A DNA stretch of 64,000 bases from an uncultured Comamonas sp. (GCA_947306475.1 CAMZGS010000002.1:124001-188000); one strand, 5' to 3'. Counted from the stretch's first letter, positions 26,321 to 35,657 are shown. Translations and numbers: made by a program. The notes: generated by a model from the sequence alone, not told the origin.

Positions 26321-27007
26321 TTATGGCTGGGCGCTGCGGCAGTAGCTGGCGCCCAGACGAAAGCCCAGGCCGCGCACGGTTTCGATCAGGTCGGCGCCCA
26401 GCTTCTTGCGCAGGTGGTGCACGTGGACGTTGATGGTGTTGCTGCCCACTTCCTGCGCAAAGCCGTAGAGCTGGTCGTGCAGCTGCTCGGTGGAGAGCAC
26501 GCGCCCATTGGCCTGCACCAGGGCCGTGAGCAGCGCCCATTCGCGCCGTGCCAGTTCTACCGGCTGGCCCTGGTACCAGGCCTGACAGTGCGCCAGGTTC
26601 AGGCGCAGCGCGCCATCGTGCCATTGCAGCCAGTCGCTGGCGCGTCCGGCGCTGCGCCGGTGCAGGGCGTGCAGGCGCGCGGCCAGCTCTTGCAGGTCAA
26701 AGGGTTTGGTCAGGTAGTCGTCGGCACCGCAGTCAAAGCCACTGAGCTTGTCGTCCAGGGTGTCGCGCGCGGTCAGCACCAGGACGGGCAGGCACTGGCC
26801 CTGGGTGCGCCAGCGTTGCAACAGGGCCAGGCCGTCGCCGTCGGGCAGGCCAAGATCCAGCACGCAGGCGTCGTAGCTGCCGCTGGCCAGGTGGGCATTG
26901 GCGGCAGCGGCGCTGCCAGCCACATCGCAGGTCATGCCCTGCAGCTGCAGGCCGCAGCGCAGGCCATCGGCCAACAGGGCGTTGTCTTCAACGATCAGCA
27001 GACGCAT
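26321..27007 (-). CDS. OmpR/QseB-family response regulator
   Basis: This 228-residue regulator has a receiver domain with phosphoacceptor Asp51 in VLDLGLPDGDGL, the acidic pair ED at residues 7-8 and Lys in LTKPF. A winged-helix DNA-binding domain follows (about 125-222; NTINVHVHHLRKKLG recognition region). Start 27007 (MRLLIVEDN) is chosen on homology. It overlaps the 3' end of the upstream GGDEF-EAL gene by 20 bases, indicating cotranscription and probably translational coupling. It may control the neighbouring ttr operon, but that is inference. Confidence 0.93.
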   Translation of the reverse strand: MRLLIVEDNALLADGLRCGLQLQGMTCDVAGSAAAANAHLASGSYDACVLDLGLPDGDGLALLQRWRTQGQCLPVLVLTARDTLDDKLSGFDCGADDYLTKPFDLQELAARLHALHRRSAGRASDWLQWHDGALRLNLAHCQAWYQGQPVELARREWALLTALVQANGRVLSTEQLHDQLYGFAQEVGSNTINVHVHHLRKKLGADLIETVRGLGFRLGASYCRSAQP

Positions 27008-29864
27008 GCGGCTGGGGCAGCCCGGTGTGGTGGTGCACGAATGTGACCAGCGCCTGGGGCGGCAGCGGGCGGCTGAAGAAGTAACCCTGCACTTCGTCGC
27101 AGCCCTGATCCTGCAGGAAGTGCAGCTGATCGGTGGTTTCCACGCCTTCGGCAATGGTGCGCATCTCTAGGCTGTGCGCCATCTGAATGATGGCGCGGGT
27201 GATGGCCTGGTCGTCGGTGTTGGTGCTCAGCTCACGCACAAAGGATTGGTCGATCTTGAGGGTGTGGATGTGGAAGCGCTTGAGGTAGCTCAGCGATGAG
27301 TAGCCGGTGCCGAAGTCGTCGATCGACAGGTGCACGCCCAGGCGTGCCAGCTCCTGCATGCACAGGGCGCCAGCTTCGGGGTCTTTCATGGCCACGGCTT
27401 CGGTCAGTTCCAGCTCCAGGTTGCGTGCTGGCACGTTGGTCTCCTCCAGCAGGCGCTGCACCAGCTGGGGCAGGTCCTTCTGGCCGAACTGCTGGGCCGA
27501 GAGGTTGATGGCCACGGTCAGGTCGTCCAGCCCCTGATCCAGCCACTGACGCAGCTGTTGCAGGGCGGTGCGCAGCACCCATTCGCCAATCTGCAGGATG
27601 TGGCCGTTGGCTTCGGCCAGGGCGATGAACTCGCCCGGCGAGACATAGCCCCACTGCGGGCTGTGCCAGCGTAGCAGGGCTTCCACCCCGAGCACCTTGC
27701 CAGTGCGCAGGCACACCTGGGGCTGATAGACCAGATGCAGCTCATCGCGCGTCAGGGCCTGTTTGAGCGCTGTGCTCAGCGCCAGGGTGCGGGCAGCGCG
27801 CTCCTGCATGGCCGGGGCGTAGAAGCCGTAGCTGTTGCGGCCTTCCTCCTTGATGCGGTACATGGCCGCCTCGGCGTTCTGCTGCAGGGCGTGGATGTCC
27901 TGGCCGTCGTCGGGGTACAGGGCAATGCCGATGGAGCCGGAGATCAGCACCTCCTGATCGGCCAGCTGCATGGGGCGGCTCAGCTCCTGCAGCAGGGCCT
28001 GGGCCTTCTGGGCGGCGTCGTGCTGGTTGGCGTTGGGCAGCAGGGCGACAAAATCGTCGCCGGAGATGCGCGAGAGCATGTTCTGCGGTTGCAGTATGCG
28101 GCGCAGGCGCTGCGCTACCTGTAGCAGCAGCAGGTCGCCCACGTTGTGGCCCAGGGCGTCGTTGATGTCCTTGAAGTGGTCTAGGTCGATCCACAGCAAC
28201 GCCAGCTGCGGGTGCTGCTCGCGGGCGTAGTCGAACTGCTCGGTCAGCAAGGTGCGGTTGGGCAGCTGGGTGAGCTGGTCGTAGTGCGACAGTTGTTGCA
28301 GGCGCGCGGCGGTCTGCTTTTTCTCGGTGATGTTTTCCTTGTGCGCCAGGTAGTGCGTGATTTCTCCCTGATCGTTGCGCAGGGGGTAGATGAGCACGGA
28401 CTCCGTGACCTCCTGGCCGCCTTTGGTGCGGTTGATCAACTCGCCCTGCCAGGGCTGCCCCTGGGTGAGCTGCTCCCACATTTCCTGGTAGGTGGCTCGG
28501 GTGGTCTTGCCCGACTGCAGGATTTTGGAGTTCTGCCCGATCACCTCATCAGCGCTGTAGCCGGTGGTGCGCGTGAAGGCGGCGTTGACATACTCGATAC
28601 GTGCCTGCAGATCCGTGATGACGGTGGAGATCGGGCTTTGCGCCACGGCCTGCGAGAGCCGGTTGAGCGTTTCGGCCGTGCGCTGGCGTTCGGTGATGTC
28701 GCGTGAAATCACCAGGAAGTGCCGGGCCTGGTTGGGGCGCAGTGGCAGGCAGGAGACGGACAGCTCGAACCAGCGGGGCTCCTGCCTGACCGGCAGCGAG
28801 ATGATGTGCCCATGCGCCGAGCCCGTGCGCTGCGCTTCCTCCAGGGCCTGCATGACGGTCTCGGCCGAGGTGGCAGGCATGATGTCGCGCACGTTGCGGC
28901 CGATCAGCTCTTCTGCCGGGACGTTGAGTTCTTCGGCGTCGGGAGTGTGTACTTTGCGGTAGTAGCCGTCCTCGTCGATTTCAAACAGCAGATCGGGCAG
29001 GGCATTGAGCGTGGCATCCAGCTGCATGCGCGAGTGTTGCAGCAGGGCGTAGGGCTGGCGCACGGTTTCGACAAACACCGCATAGAACAGGAAGGTGTAG
29101 GCCAGCAGCTTGTACACATGGCCCAGTGCGTTGTGCAGGCTGGTCGCACCAGCGCCCAGGATGAAGAGCAGTTCCCCCAGCGCCATGATGCATGCGGCAG
29201 CAAACAGGGCGCTGGCGTTGTACTGGCGCGGTTGGCGCAAACGCACCAGAAACAGCCCGGCTGCCAGCAGATACAGGGCCACCAGCAGGGATTGCAGGGC
29301 CTGCATCAGTGCGTGGGGCTGTTCCGGCGGGGGGGCGGACTCGGGCAGGCTCTGCAGGGCCAGGACGTGGACGACGACCACATAGGCCAGCAACCCCAGG
29401 CCCAGGCTCAGGGTGGCGGCAGAGCGGTTGGTGCGCAGCCAGGGCAGCCACGCAACGGTCAGCAGGATGGCAGCATCCAGCAGCCGAGCGGCAAACCAGA
29501 AGTACATTGCCTTGGCCGTGGAGTTGGCCGTGATGTAGGACGGCATGCCCGGTGGTGACAGCATGTGGGCAAAGTCCAGTATCCCTACGGCCAGAAAGCC
29601 CAGGCCCAGCACCCACATGGCACGCGGCAGCCGCTGGTGCCGCATCGTCCAGATCAGGGCGAAAAGCAGCATGCAGGAGCTGATGGACAGGGTCTCCAGG
29701 CCCAGGTGCAGGGGCATGTAGAAGCTGTGTGCTTCAAGCTGCGGCAGGGGCAATACCAGGGCCAGCAACAAGGCCACGCAGGCAAACCCCACGCCGATCA
29801 CGGCAGCGCGCAGGTCAGGGCGTTGGCTGGGATGAAAAAGTGCGGACACAGGAAGTGATGACAA
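26988..29864 (-). CDS. MASE3-PAS-PAS-GGDEF-EAL cyclic-di-GMP protein
   Basis: This protein of about 958 residues turns over c-di-GMP at the membrane. The N-terminal third is a multi-helix MASE3-like sensor (DFAHMLSPPGM..YFWFAARLLDAAILL). Two PAS domains follow, then a GGDEF domain whose signature is SGDDF, probably lacking cyclase activity. The EAL domain has all usual catalytic groups: EALLRWH, NLSAQQF, DDFGTGYSS, LKIDQSF and AEGVET. Net activity is therefore likely phosphodiesterase. The start is uncertain: TTG 29864 or GTG 29849 are the first usable codons after a strong terminator at 29910-29941; longer frames run through it. Its end overlaps the response regulator. Confidence 0.88.
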   Translation of the reverse strand: MSSLPVSALFHPSQRPDLRAAVIGVGFACVALLLALVLPLPQLEAHSFYMPLHLGLETLSISSCMLLFALIWTMRHQRLPRAMWVLGLGFLAVGILDFAHMLSPPGMPSYITANSTAKAMYFWFAARLLDAAILLTVAWLPWLRTNRSAATLSLGLGLLAYVVVVHVLALQSLPESAPPPEQPHALMQALQSLLVALYLLAAGLFLVRLRQPRQYNASALFAAACIMALGELLFILGAGATSLHNALGHVYKLLAYTFLFYAVFVETVRQPYALLQHSRMQLDATLNALPDLLFEIDEDGYYRKVHTPDAEELNVPAEELIGRNVRDIMPATSAETVMQALEEAQRTGSAHGHIISLPVRQEPRWFELSVSCLPLRPNQARHFLVISRDITERQRTAETLNRLSQAVAQSPISTVITDLQARIEYVNAAFTRTTGYSADEVIGQNSKILQSGKTTRATYQEMWEQLTQGQPWQGELINRTKGGQEVTESVLIYPLRNDQGEITHYLAHKENITEKKQTAARLQQLSHYDQLTQLPNRTLLTEQFDYAREQHPQLALLWIDLDHFKDINDALGHNVGDLLLLQVAQRLRRILQPQNMLSRISGDDFVALLPNANQHDAAQKAQALLQELSRPMQLADQEVLISGSIGIALYPDDGQDIHALQQNAEAAMYRIKEEGRNSYGFYAPAMQERAARTLALSTALKQALTRDELHLVYQPQVCLRTGKVLGVEALLRWHSPQWGYVSPGEFIALAEANGHILQIGEWVLRTALQQLRQWLDQGLDDLTVAINLSAQQFGQKDLPQLVQRLLEETNVPARNLELELTEAVAMKDPEAGALCMQELARLGVHLSIDDFGTGYSSLSYLKRFHIHTLKIDQSFVRELSTNTDDQAITRAIIQMAHSLEMRTIAEGVETTDQLHFLQDQGCDEVQGYFFSRPLPPQALVTFVHHHTGLPQPHASADR

Positions 29865-29909
29865 GAAATTCGCTGCTGTTGCACCAGGGGTATTGTGGTG
29901 AACAAGCGT

Positions 29910-29941
29910 AAAAAAGCCCGCGTAACCAACGGTTGCGCGGG
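29910..29941 (-). terminator. Strong terminator upstream of the GGDEF-EAL gene
   Basis: On the minus strand an 11-bp stem (CGCGC..CCGCG arms at 29917-29927 and 29931-29941) with a 3-base loop is followed by six T residues. It terminates transcription arriving from the tRNA-Ser/integrase side. Confidence 0.75.
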
Positions 29942-30122
29942 TGTAAGCAGGGTCGCAAAAAGAAAGATTTCCTTTCCCCTCTTTCGGGGCAGCATTGTAG
30001 ATTGCCAGCCCGGATGTCGGGGAAAACACCTGTGCCCCCGTGGGAGATACAGGCGCAGGACCTGCACGGCTCCCAGGTTGGAGTAGGCCCCCGGGGCTGC
30101 CTGAACCGCACCCCCCTCCCAC
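29942..30122. other. Non-coding stretch downstream of the integrase remnant
   Basis: No gene, RNA or repeat was recognised. Short open frames on both strands have no recognisable domains or ribosome sites. It may be residual sequence of a former integrated element. Confidence 0.35.
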
Positions 30123-30439
30123 TCAATGGCTCACCCCCTGGGGGGAGTGTAGATAGGGGTCAACCGCCTCAATTGCTTCAAGCAAACGTGCGTGGTCTTC
30201 CGGTCCGTCAGATCGTGCAATGCCTCGGCTCAGGTCAAGCTCGTACTTTGAGAGCTTGCCGGATAGGTCGAAGTCTGAGAGCTTGGGTTTGTACATCGCA
30301 ATGGCACGCAGATAGTCCAGGGCTCGCAGTTTAGCGAGCAGTGGATCACGGGTGCCAAGGGAGCGTTTGAACTGTTTTTGCTTACCCGCGTGCGCAGGTA
30401 GTACATGCCGTTGCGGCTGTAAATAGGGAGTGTGAGCAC
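30123..30439 (-). pseudogene. Frameshifted N-terminal fragment of a tyrosine-type integrase
   Basis: From a GTG at 30439 one frame reads LTLPIYSRNGMYYLRTRV, the start of many phage-type integrases (DUF6538-like arm-binding region). The sequence then continues in a second frame as KQKQFKRSLGTRDPLLAKLRALDYLRA..., the following part of the same domain. A frameshift near 30375-30385 separates them. The catalytic recombinase domain is missing; the frame stops at 30123. Its position 78 bases downstream of the 3' end of tRNA-Ser, on the same strand, fits a relic of an element once integrated at that tRNA. Confidence 0.65.
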
Positions 30440-30516
30440 TTTTTGCCACCAAAAGTGCTACCAGTCCTTTTGCCATTCCTGCCAGAAGTCGTTATGAATC
30501 AACAACTTAGGCCAAA

Positions 30517-30607
<91 letters not shown>

Positions 30608-30619
30608 GTGAAGACTGCG

Positions 30620-30625
30620 ATTCTA
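30620..30625 (-). promoter_or_regulatory. Probable -10 element of tRNA-Ser
   Basis: TAGAAT on the minus strand, about 12 bases before the mature 5' end, lies in a T/A-rich leader. No well-spaced consensus -35 was found; TTGTTT is 19 bases upstream. Confidence 0.45.
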
Positions 30626-30696
30626 GCAGCTAAAAACGGACAAAAAACAAACATTCGATTTTTTTGTTGTTGCCCGCGTGCTGCCTGCCGGCCTGG

Positions 30697-31620
30697 TCAT
30701 CCGTTGCTGCGTGTGCCGCCCTGTTGCACCACGCGCATGGCTGAGGCGATCAGGCCGGAGACTTCCGAGATGTTGCTGGGCACGATCAAGGTGGTGTTGG
30801 CATCCTGCGCCACCTTGCTGTAGGCCTGCACGGCGCTTTCGGCCACCTTGAGCTGTACGGCCTGAGCACCACCGGGTTTTTCGATGGCAGCGGCGATGCG
30901 CTCCAGCGCCTGCGCCGTGGCCGCTGCCACGGTGATGATGGCCTGTGCCTCACCTTGAGCCTTGTTGATGGCGGCCTGCTTTTCCCCCTCGGAGCGCGCG
31001 ATGAAGGCTTCGCGCTCACCGGTGGCGATGTTGATTTGTTCCTGGCGGCGGCCTTCGGAGGCAGCAATCAGCGCACGCTTTTCGCGTTCGGCGGTGATCT
31101 GGGCCTGCATGGCGCGCAGGATTTCAGCGGGCGGTGTCAAGTCCTTGATCTCATAGCGCAGTACCTTGACGCCCCAGTTGAGGGCCGCTTCGTCGATGGC
31201 TGCCACCACCTGGGCGTTGATCATGTCGCGCTCCTCAAAGGTCTTGTCCAGCTCCAGCTTGCCGATCACGCTGCGCAGCGAGGTCTGTGCCAGCTGCGTC
31301 ACGGCCATGATGTAGTTGGACGAGCCGTAGCTGGCGCGCATGGGGTCGGTGACCTGAAAGTACAGGATGCCATCGACCTGCAGCTGGGTGTTGTCGCGGG
31401 TGATGCAGACCTGGCTGGGTACATCGAGCGGGATTTCCTTGAGGCTGTGCTTGTAGGCGATGCGGTCCACAAAGGGCATGATGAAGTTCAGCCCTGGCGT
31501 CAGGGTGCCGGCGTACTTGCCCAGGCGTTCGCGTATCCAGGCGTGCTGCTGGGGGACGACTTTGACCGATTGGGTGATGAATATCACCGCAACGATGAAC
31601 AGGACGATAGCGACTTCCAT
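30697..31620 (-). CDS. Stomatin-like SPFH/Band 7 protein
   Basis: This 307-residue protein has one N-terminal membrane helix (residues 2-18). An SPFH/Band 7 domain follows (about 20-180, including VPQQHAWIRERLGKYAGTLTPG), then an Ala/Glu/Arg-rich coiled coil with repeated EGEKQAAINKAQGEAQA-type heptads. Such proteins oligomerise in the inner membrane and often work with an NfeD partner, whose gene lies immediately upstream on the same strand. Membrane-quality control or microdomain organisation is the family role. Confidence 0.92.
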   Translation of the reverse strand: MEVAIVLFIVAVIFITQSVKVVPQQHAWIRERLGKYAGTLTPGLNFIMPFVDRIAYKHSLKEIPLDVPSQVCITRDNTQLQVDGILYFQVTDPMRASYGSSNYIMAVTQLAQTSLRSVIGKLELDKTFEERDMINAQVVAAIDEAALNWGVKVLRYEIKDLTPPAEILRAMQAQITAEREKRALIAASEGRRQEQINIATGEREAFIARSEGEKQAAINKAQGEAQAIITVAAATAQALERIAAAIEKPGGAQAVQLKVAESAVQAYSKVAQDANTTLIVPSNISEVSGLIASAMRVVQQGGTRSNG

Positions 31621-31701
31621 GGTTGGTGTCTTTCCGGGAGTGAGGAAACTGAAAGGGAACGCAGCGTGAGCGGCGTCGCAGGGGAGGGTGGTCAGGGCGG
31701 G

Positions 31702-32127
31702 CTAGGCCTTGTCCACCAGCAGTCGGTTGCCGTGTATCTCAACGATGCGAAAACTGCCTGCAGTCGGCAGGGTACCGGGGCGCAGGGCTGCCGTCCAGGT
31801 GCTGCCGCGGTAGGGGATGCGAGCGGTGCCGTCAGCGCCCCATTCGGCCACGTGCACGATCTCGCCAATGTCCAGGTTCAGATCCGGGTTGGCGGCAGCG
31901 GGCAGGCGCGGGCCGCGTGCGCTGCGGATGCGCCGCCCCAGCAGGATGCACAAGGTGCCGACGACGGCTGCCGTGCTGATCTGCCCGGGCCAGTCCAGCC
32001 CCCAGTGGGCAGCAATGGCGCCTGCGGCCAGGCCGACGCTGATCATGAGCAGGTAAATCGTGCCGGAGAGCAGCTCGGCGGCAATGGTCAAGCCCGCAAA
32101 AATCCACCAGATGGTGCTAGCCTGCAT
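31702..32127 (-). CDS. NfeD-family membrane protein
   Basis: This 141-residue protein has three hydrophobic helices in residues 5-64 and a C-terminal OB-fold-like soluble domain (about 80-141; GEIVHVAEWG..RIPYRGSTWTA). This is the short NfeD type, without a protease domain. It precedes the stomatin-like gene by about 80 bases, the classic NfeD-stomatin pair. Confidence 0.9.
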   Translation of the reverse strand: MQASTIWWIFAGLTIAAELLSGTIYLLMISVGLAAGAIAAHWGLDWPGQISTAAVVGTLCILLGRRIRSARGPRLPAAANPDLNLDIGEIVHVAEWGADGTARIPYRGSTWTAALRPGTLPTAGSFRIVEIHGNRLLVDKA

Positions 32128-32283
32128 GGAGGGGATACCTTTCTTTTGTAAGAAGAAGCGCTGGGAGTGCCGGCAGGCCAGGAAAGCTACGTATCCGTGC
32201 TCAAGATGCCGCCAGGGTGGCTCAGATATTACTTACACTGCGCGGCTATTTCTGTTTAACGCCCAAATTTAGAGGGGGTGCGT

Positions 32284-34650
32284 ATGAAGTTCCGCTTTCC
32301 CATCGTCATCATCGACGAGGACTATCGCTCAGACAATACGTCGGGTCTGGGCATTCGTGCCTTGGCCCAGGCCATTGAAAGCGAAGGGTTTGAGGTGCTG
32401 GGCGTGACCAGCTATGGCGACCTGAGTCAGTTTGCCCAACAGCAAAGCCGCGCCAGTGCGTTCATTCTGTCGATCGACGACGAGGAGTTCGCCCAGGAAG
32501 ACGATACCGCTCCCGTCATCCACAGTCTGCGCAGCTTCATTGGCGAGGTGCGCCGCAAGAACGAGGATGTGCCGATCTACATCTACGGCGAGACCAAGAC
32601 CAGCCGTCACCTGCCCAACGACATCCTGCGCGAGCTGCACGGCTTCATTCACATGTTCGAGGACACGCCCGAGTTCGTGGCCAAGCACATCATCCGTGAA
32701 GCCAAGGCTTACCTGGAAAGCGTGCAGCCGCCGTTCTTCAAGGCGTTGCTGGACTATGCGGAAGACGGCTCCTATTCCTGGCACTGCCCCGGTCACTCGG
32801 GCGGTGTGGCCTTTCTCAAGAGCCCCGTGGGCCAGATGTACCACCAGTTCTATGGCGAGAACATGCTGCGCGCCGACGTGTGCAATGCGGTGGAAGAGCT
32901 GGGCCAGTTGCTGGACCACAACGGCGCGATTGGCGAGTCCGAGCGCAACGCGGCGCGCATCTTCAATGCCGACCATTGCTACTTTGTGACCAACGGCACC
33001 TCGACCTCGAACAAGATCGTCTGGCACCACACGGTGGCGCCGGGTGACGTGGTGGTGGTGGACCGCAACTGCCACAAGTCCATCCTGCACTCGATCATCA
33101 TGACGGGCGCGATTCCGGTGTTCCTCAAGCCCACGCGCAACCACTTCGGCATCATCGGCCCGATTGCCCAGAGCGAGTTCGAGCCCGCCACCATCCAGGC
33201 CAAGATTGCTGCCAACCCGCTGCTCAAGGGCGTGGATGCCAAGAAGATCAAGCCGCGCATCCTGACGCTGACGCAATCGACTTACGACGGCGTGCTCTAC
33301 AACACCGAGACCATCAAGCGTCTGCTGGACGGCTATGTGGACAACCTGCACTTTGACGAGGCCTGGATTCCCCACGCGGCCTTCCACCCCTTCTATGGCA
33401 CTTACCATGCCATGGGCAAGAAGCGTGCACGTCCCAAGGAGTCCGTGGTGTATGCCACCCAGTCGATCCACAAGCTGCTGGCCGGCATCTCGCAGGCCTC
33501 ACACGTGCTGGTGCAGGATTCGCAGACCACCAAGCTGGACCACCATCTGTTCAACGAGGCGTATCTGATGCACACCTCGACCAGTCCGCAGTACAGCATC
33601 ATCGCCAGCTGCGACGTGGCCGCTGCCATGATGGAGCCGCCCGGTGGCACTGCGCTGGTGGAGGAGTCCATTCTGGAAGCGCTGGACTTCCGCCGCGCCA
33701 TGCGCAAGGTGGAGGAGGAGTTCGGTGAAGACGACTGGTGGTTCGAGGTCTGGGGTCCGCAGGAGCTGGCCGAGGAGGGCGTGGGCCGCGCTGATGGCTG
33801 GGTCATCCGTGGCAAGGATGCGGCGCCCAAGCGCGCTGCACGCAAGCATCGTCAGGACAGCAAGGACATCGACAACTGGCACGGCTTTGGCGATCTGGCC
33901 GATGGTTTCAACATGCTCGACCCGATCAAGACCACCATCGTCACCCCGGGGCTGGATCTGAACGGCGACTTTGCCGAGACCGGCATTCCGGCCTCCATCG
34001 TCTCCAAGTACCTGACCGAGCACGGCGTGGTGGTGGAAAAGACGGGCCTGTACTCGTTCTTCATCATGTTCACCATCGGTATCACCAAGGGCCGCTGGAA
34101 CACGCTGCTGGCGGCCATGCAGCAGTTCAAGGACGACTACGACCGCAACCAGCCGCTGGCGCGCATCCTGCCCGAGTTCGTGCAGCAGCACCGCCGCTAC
34201 GAGCGCATGGGCCTGAAGGACCTGTGCCAACACGTGCACGAGATGTATGCCAAGTACGACATTGCCCGCCTGACCACGGAGATGTATCTGGGTGATCTGA
34301 CACCGGCGATGAAGCCTGCCGACGCCTACGCCCACATCGCTCAGCGCAAGACCGAGCGTGTGGAAATCGACAAGCTGGCCGGGCGCGTGTCCGTGGGGCT
34401 GATCACACCCTATCCGCCGGGCATTCCGCTGCTCATCCCCGGTGAGGTGTTCAGCCAGAAGATCGTGGACTACCTGGTGTTTGCGCGCGAGTTCTCCAAG
34501 CTGTGCCCCGGCTTTGAGACCGACATTCACGGCCTGGTGGAGGTGGAGGATGAAGACGGTGAGCTGCGCTTCTACGCCGACTGCGTGGCACTGGATGAGC
34601 CTGCTCCGGCATCCGGCAAGGCCAGGACGCGTGCCAGGGCGAAAAAGTAA
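32284..34650 (+). CDS. PLP-dependent arginine/lysine/ornithine decarboxylase
   Basis: This 788-residue fold-type I decarboxylase has an N-terminal response-regulator-like wing domain (about 1-130). The PLP core follows, with the internal-aldimine lysine in ATQSIHKLLAG (Lys397) and the substrate region HCPGHSGGVAFLKSP. A C-terminal domain ends in a basic Arg/Lys tail. It converts a basic amino acid to its polyamine precursor, for acid resistance or polyamine supply. Which substrate is used cannot be decided from motifs seen here. Start 32284 follows an AGAGGGGG ribosome site; a GTG at 32278 overlaps that site. It appears monocistronic. Confidence 0.9.
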   Translation: MKFRFPIVIIDEDYRSDNTSGLGIRALAQAIESEGFEVLGVTSYGDLSQFAQQQSRASAFILSIDDEEFAQEDDTAPVIHSLRSFIGEVRRKNEDVPIYIYGETKTSRHLPNDILRELHGFIHMFEDTPEFVAKHIIREAKAYLESVQPPFFKALLDYAEDGSYSWHCPGHSGGVAFLKSPVGQMYHQFYGENMLRADVCNAVEELGQLLDHNGAIGESERNAARIFNADHCYFVTNGTSTSNKIVWHHTVAPGDVVVVDRNCHKSILHSIIMTGAIPVFLKPTRNHFGIIGPIAQSEFEPATIQAKIAANPLLKGVDAKKIKPRILTLTQSTYDGVLYNTETIKRLLDGYVDNLHFDEAWIPHAAFHPFYGTYHAMGKKRARPKESVVYATQSIHKLLAGISQASHVLVQDSQTTKLDHHLFNEAYLMHTSTSPQYSIIASCDVAAAMMEPPGGTALVEESILEALDFRRAMRKVEEEFGEDDWWFEVWGPQELAEEGVGRADGWVIRGKDAAPKRAARKHRQDSKDIDNWHGFGDLADGFNMLDPIKTTIVTPGLDLNGDFAETGIPASIVSKYLTEHGVVVEKTGLYSFFIMFTIGITKGRWNTLLAAMQQFKDDYDRNQPLARILPEFVQQHRRYERMGLKDLCQHVHEMYAKYDIARLTTEMYLGDLTPAMKPADAYAHIAQRKTERVEIDKLAGRVSVGLITPYPPGIPLLIPGEVFSQKIVDYLVFAREFSKLCPGFETDIHGLVEVEDEDGELRFYADCVALDEPAPASGKARTRARAKK

Positions 34651-34671
34651 ACTGCTTGAAATCCAATAGCT

Positions 34672-34708
34672 AATGGCGCAAGCCCATCAAGGGTTTGCGC
34701 CATTTTTC
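34672..34708. terminator. Terminator after the decarboxylase
   Basis: AATGGCGCAAGCCC (34672-34685) pairs with GGGTTTGCGCCATT (34691-34704), with one G-T pair, then T residues. Upstream sequence AATAGCTAATGGCGC resembles the repeat family, so this may be a modified copy (R6). Confidence 0.7.
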
Positions 34709-34721
34709 ATGCTTGTTTTCT

Positions 34722-34946
34722 TCATGCGAACAGATTCAGTCGGGTGCCCAGATTGCCGTAGGTGGCCAGTTGGGGTTGCAGCGCAGCGGCCTCGGCAGCG
34801 GAGGGGGCGGTGACTACTTTGGTCTCTGGTGCATCTTCCTGCGGGGCGCGGCGGCGCAGCTCCTGCAGGGTCAGGGCATCGGTGGTGCGGTTGCGGGCCC
34901 AGGCGGCAGTGGCATCGCGTAGGGCTCTGGCGTAGCGGACATCCAT
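34722..34946 (-). CDS. Small hypothetical protein
   Basis: This 74-residue frame starts at an ATG with GGAG 9 bases upstream. The product is helical and charged in its first half (RYARALRDATAAWARNR) and Ala-rich in the second, with no signal, membrane helix or known domain. Codon use is like its neighbours. I do not recognise it. Confidence 0.5.
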   Translation of the reverse strand: MDVRYARALRDATAAWARNRTTDALTLQELRRRAPQEDAPETKVVTAPSAAEAAALQPQLATYGNLGTRLNLFA

Positions 34947-35066
34947 AGCGGTGGCTCCATAGAGGGGAAAATGGAGCGACTGTAGGTGTCCTGGGGTGCA
35001 TGCAATCGCGGAAAAAACGGGGTATTGACCGCCCGAATGCCGGCACCGCAGGGATGCCTGGCAACA

Positions 35067-35657
35067 CTACCAGTGTTCCAGCCAGGCGATGCGGCCCTGT
35101 CCCCCTTCGTTGATGCGCTCGGCCAGAGCAGCTGCGGCTGGCTCGGGCAGCTGCCATTGCATGCGCACCTGGGCCTGGTGTTCCACAGCCGTCAGGTGGG
35201 CACCAGCCAGCTCCAGCTCACGGCGCAGCCAGCCTTCCTGCGCGTAGGGCAGGCTGCACTGCTGGGTGAGCAGGCGTTGCAGGGGCACTTTTTCCGCATG
35301 CAGCAGCGCTTGCGCCACCGCGTCGGTATAGGCGCGAACCAAGCCGCCCGCGCCCAGCTTGACACCGCCAAAGTAGCGCACCACCGTGGCCAGCACGCCT
35401 TCCAGATCCTGGTGGCGCAGTACCTCCAGCATCGGGCGACCGGCAGTGCCGCTGGGCTCGCCATCATCGACGGCGGCGGACTGCCCTCCGGCCAGAAGGG
35501 CCCAGCAGATGTGCGTGGCGTTGGGGTGTTCTTGCCACAGCCTTTGCACCACGGCCTGGGCGCTGGCGCGGTCGGCCATGGGTTGCACGCAGGCGATGAA
35601 GCGGCTTTTCTTGATGATGAGTTCGTGGGTGACAGGCGCAGAAAGTGTGGTTGGCAT
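35067..35657 (-). CDS. YigZ/IMPACT family protein
   Basis: This 196-residue protein has the UPF0029/IMPACT N-terminal signature (KKSRFIACV) and the core DDGEPSGTAGRPMLEVL..VVRYFGGVKLGAGGLVRAY. A C-terminal DUF1949 region follows. The family is conserved from bacteria to eukaryotes and linked to translational stress, but the exact bacterial function is not settled. It is divergent from the Lrp-family gene. Confidence 0.92.
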   Translation of the reverse strand: MPTTLSAPVTHELIIKKSRFIACVQPMADRASAQAVVQRLWQEHPNATHICWALLAGGQSAAVDDGEPSGTAGRPMLEVLRHQDLEGVLATVVRYFGGVKLGAGGLVRAYTDAVAQALLHAEKVPLQRLLTQQCSLPYAQEGWLRRELELAGAHLTAVEHQAQVRMQWQLPEPAAAALAERINEGGQGRIAWLEHW

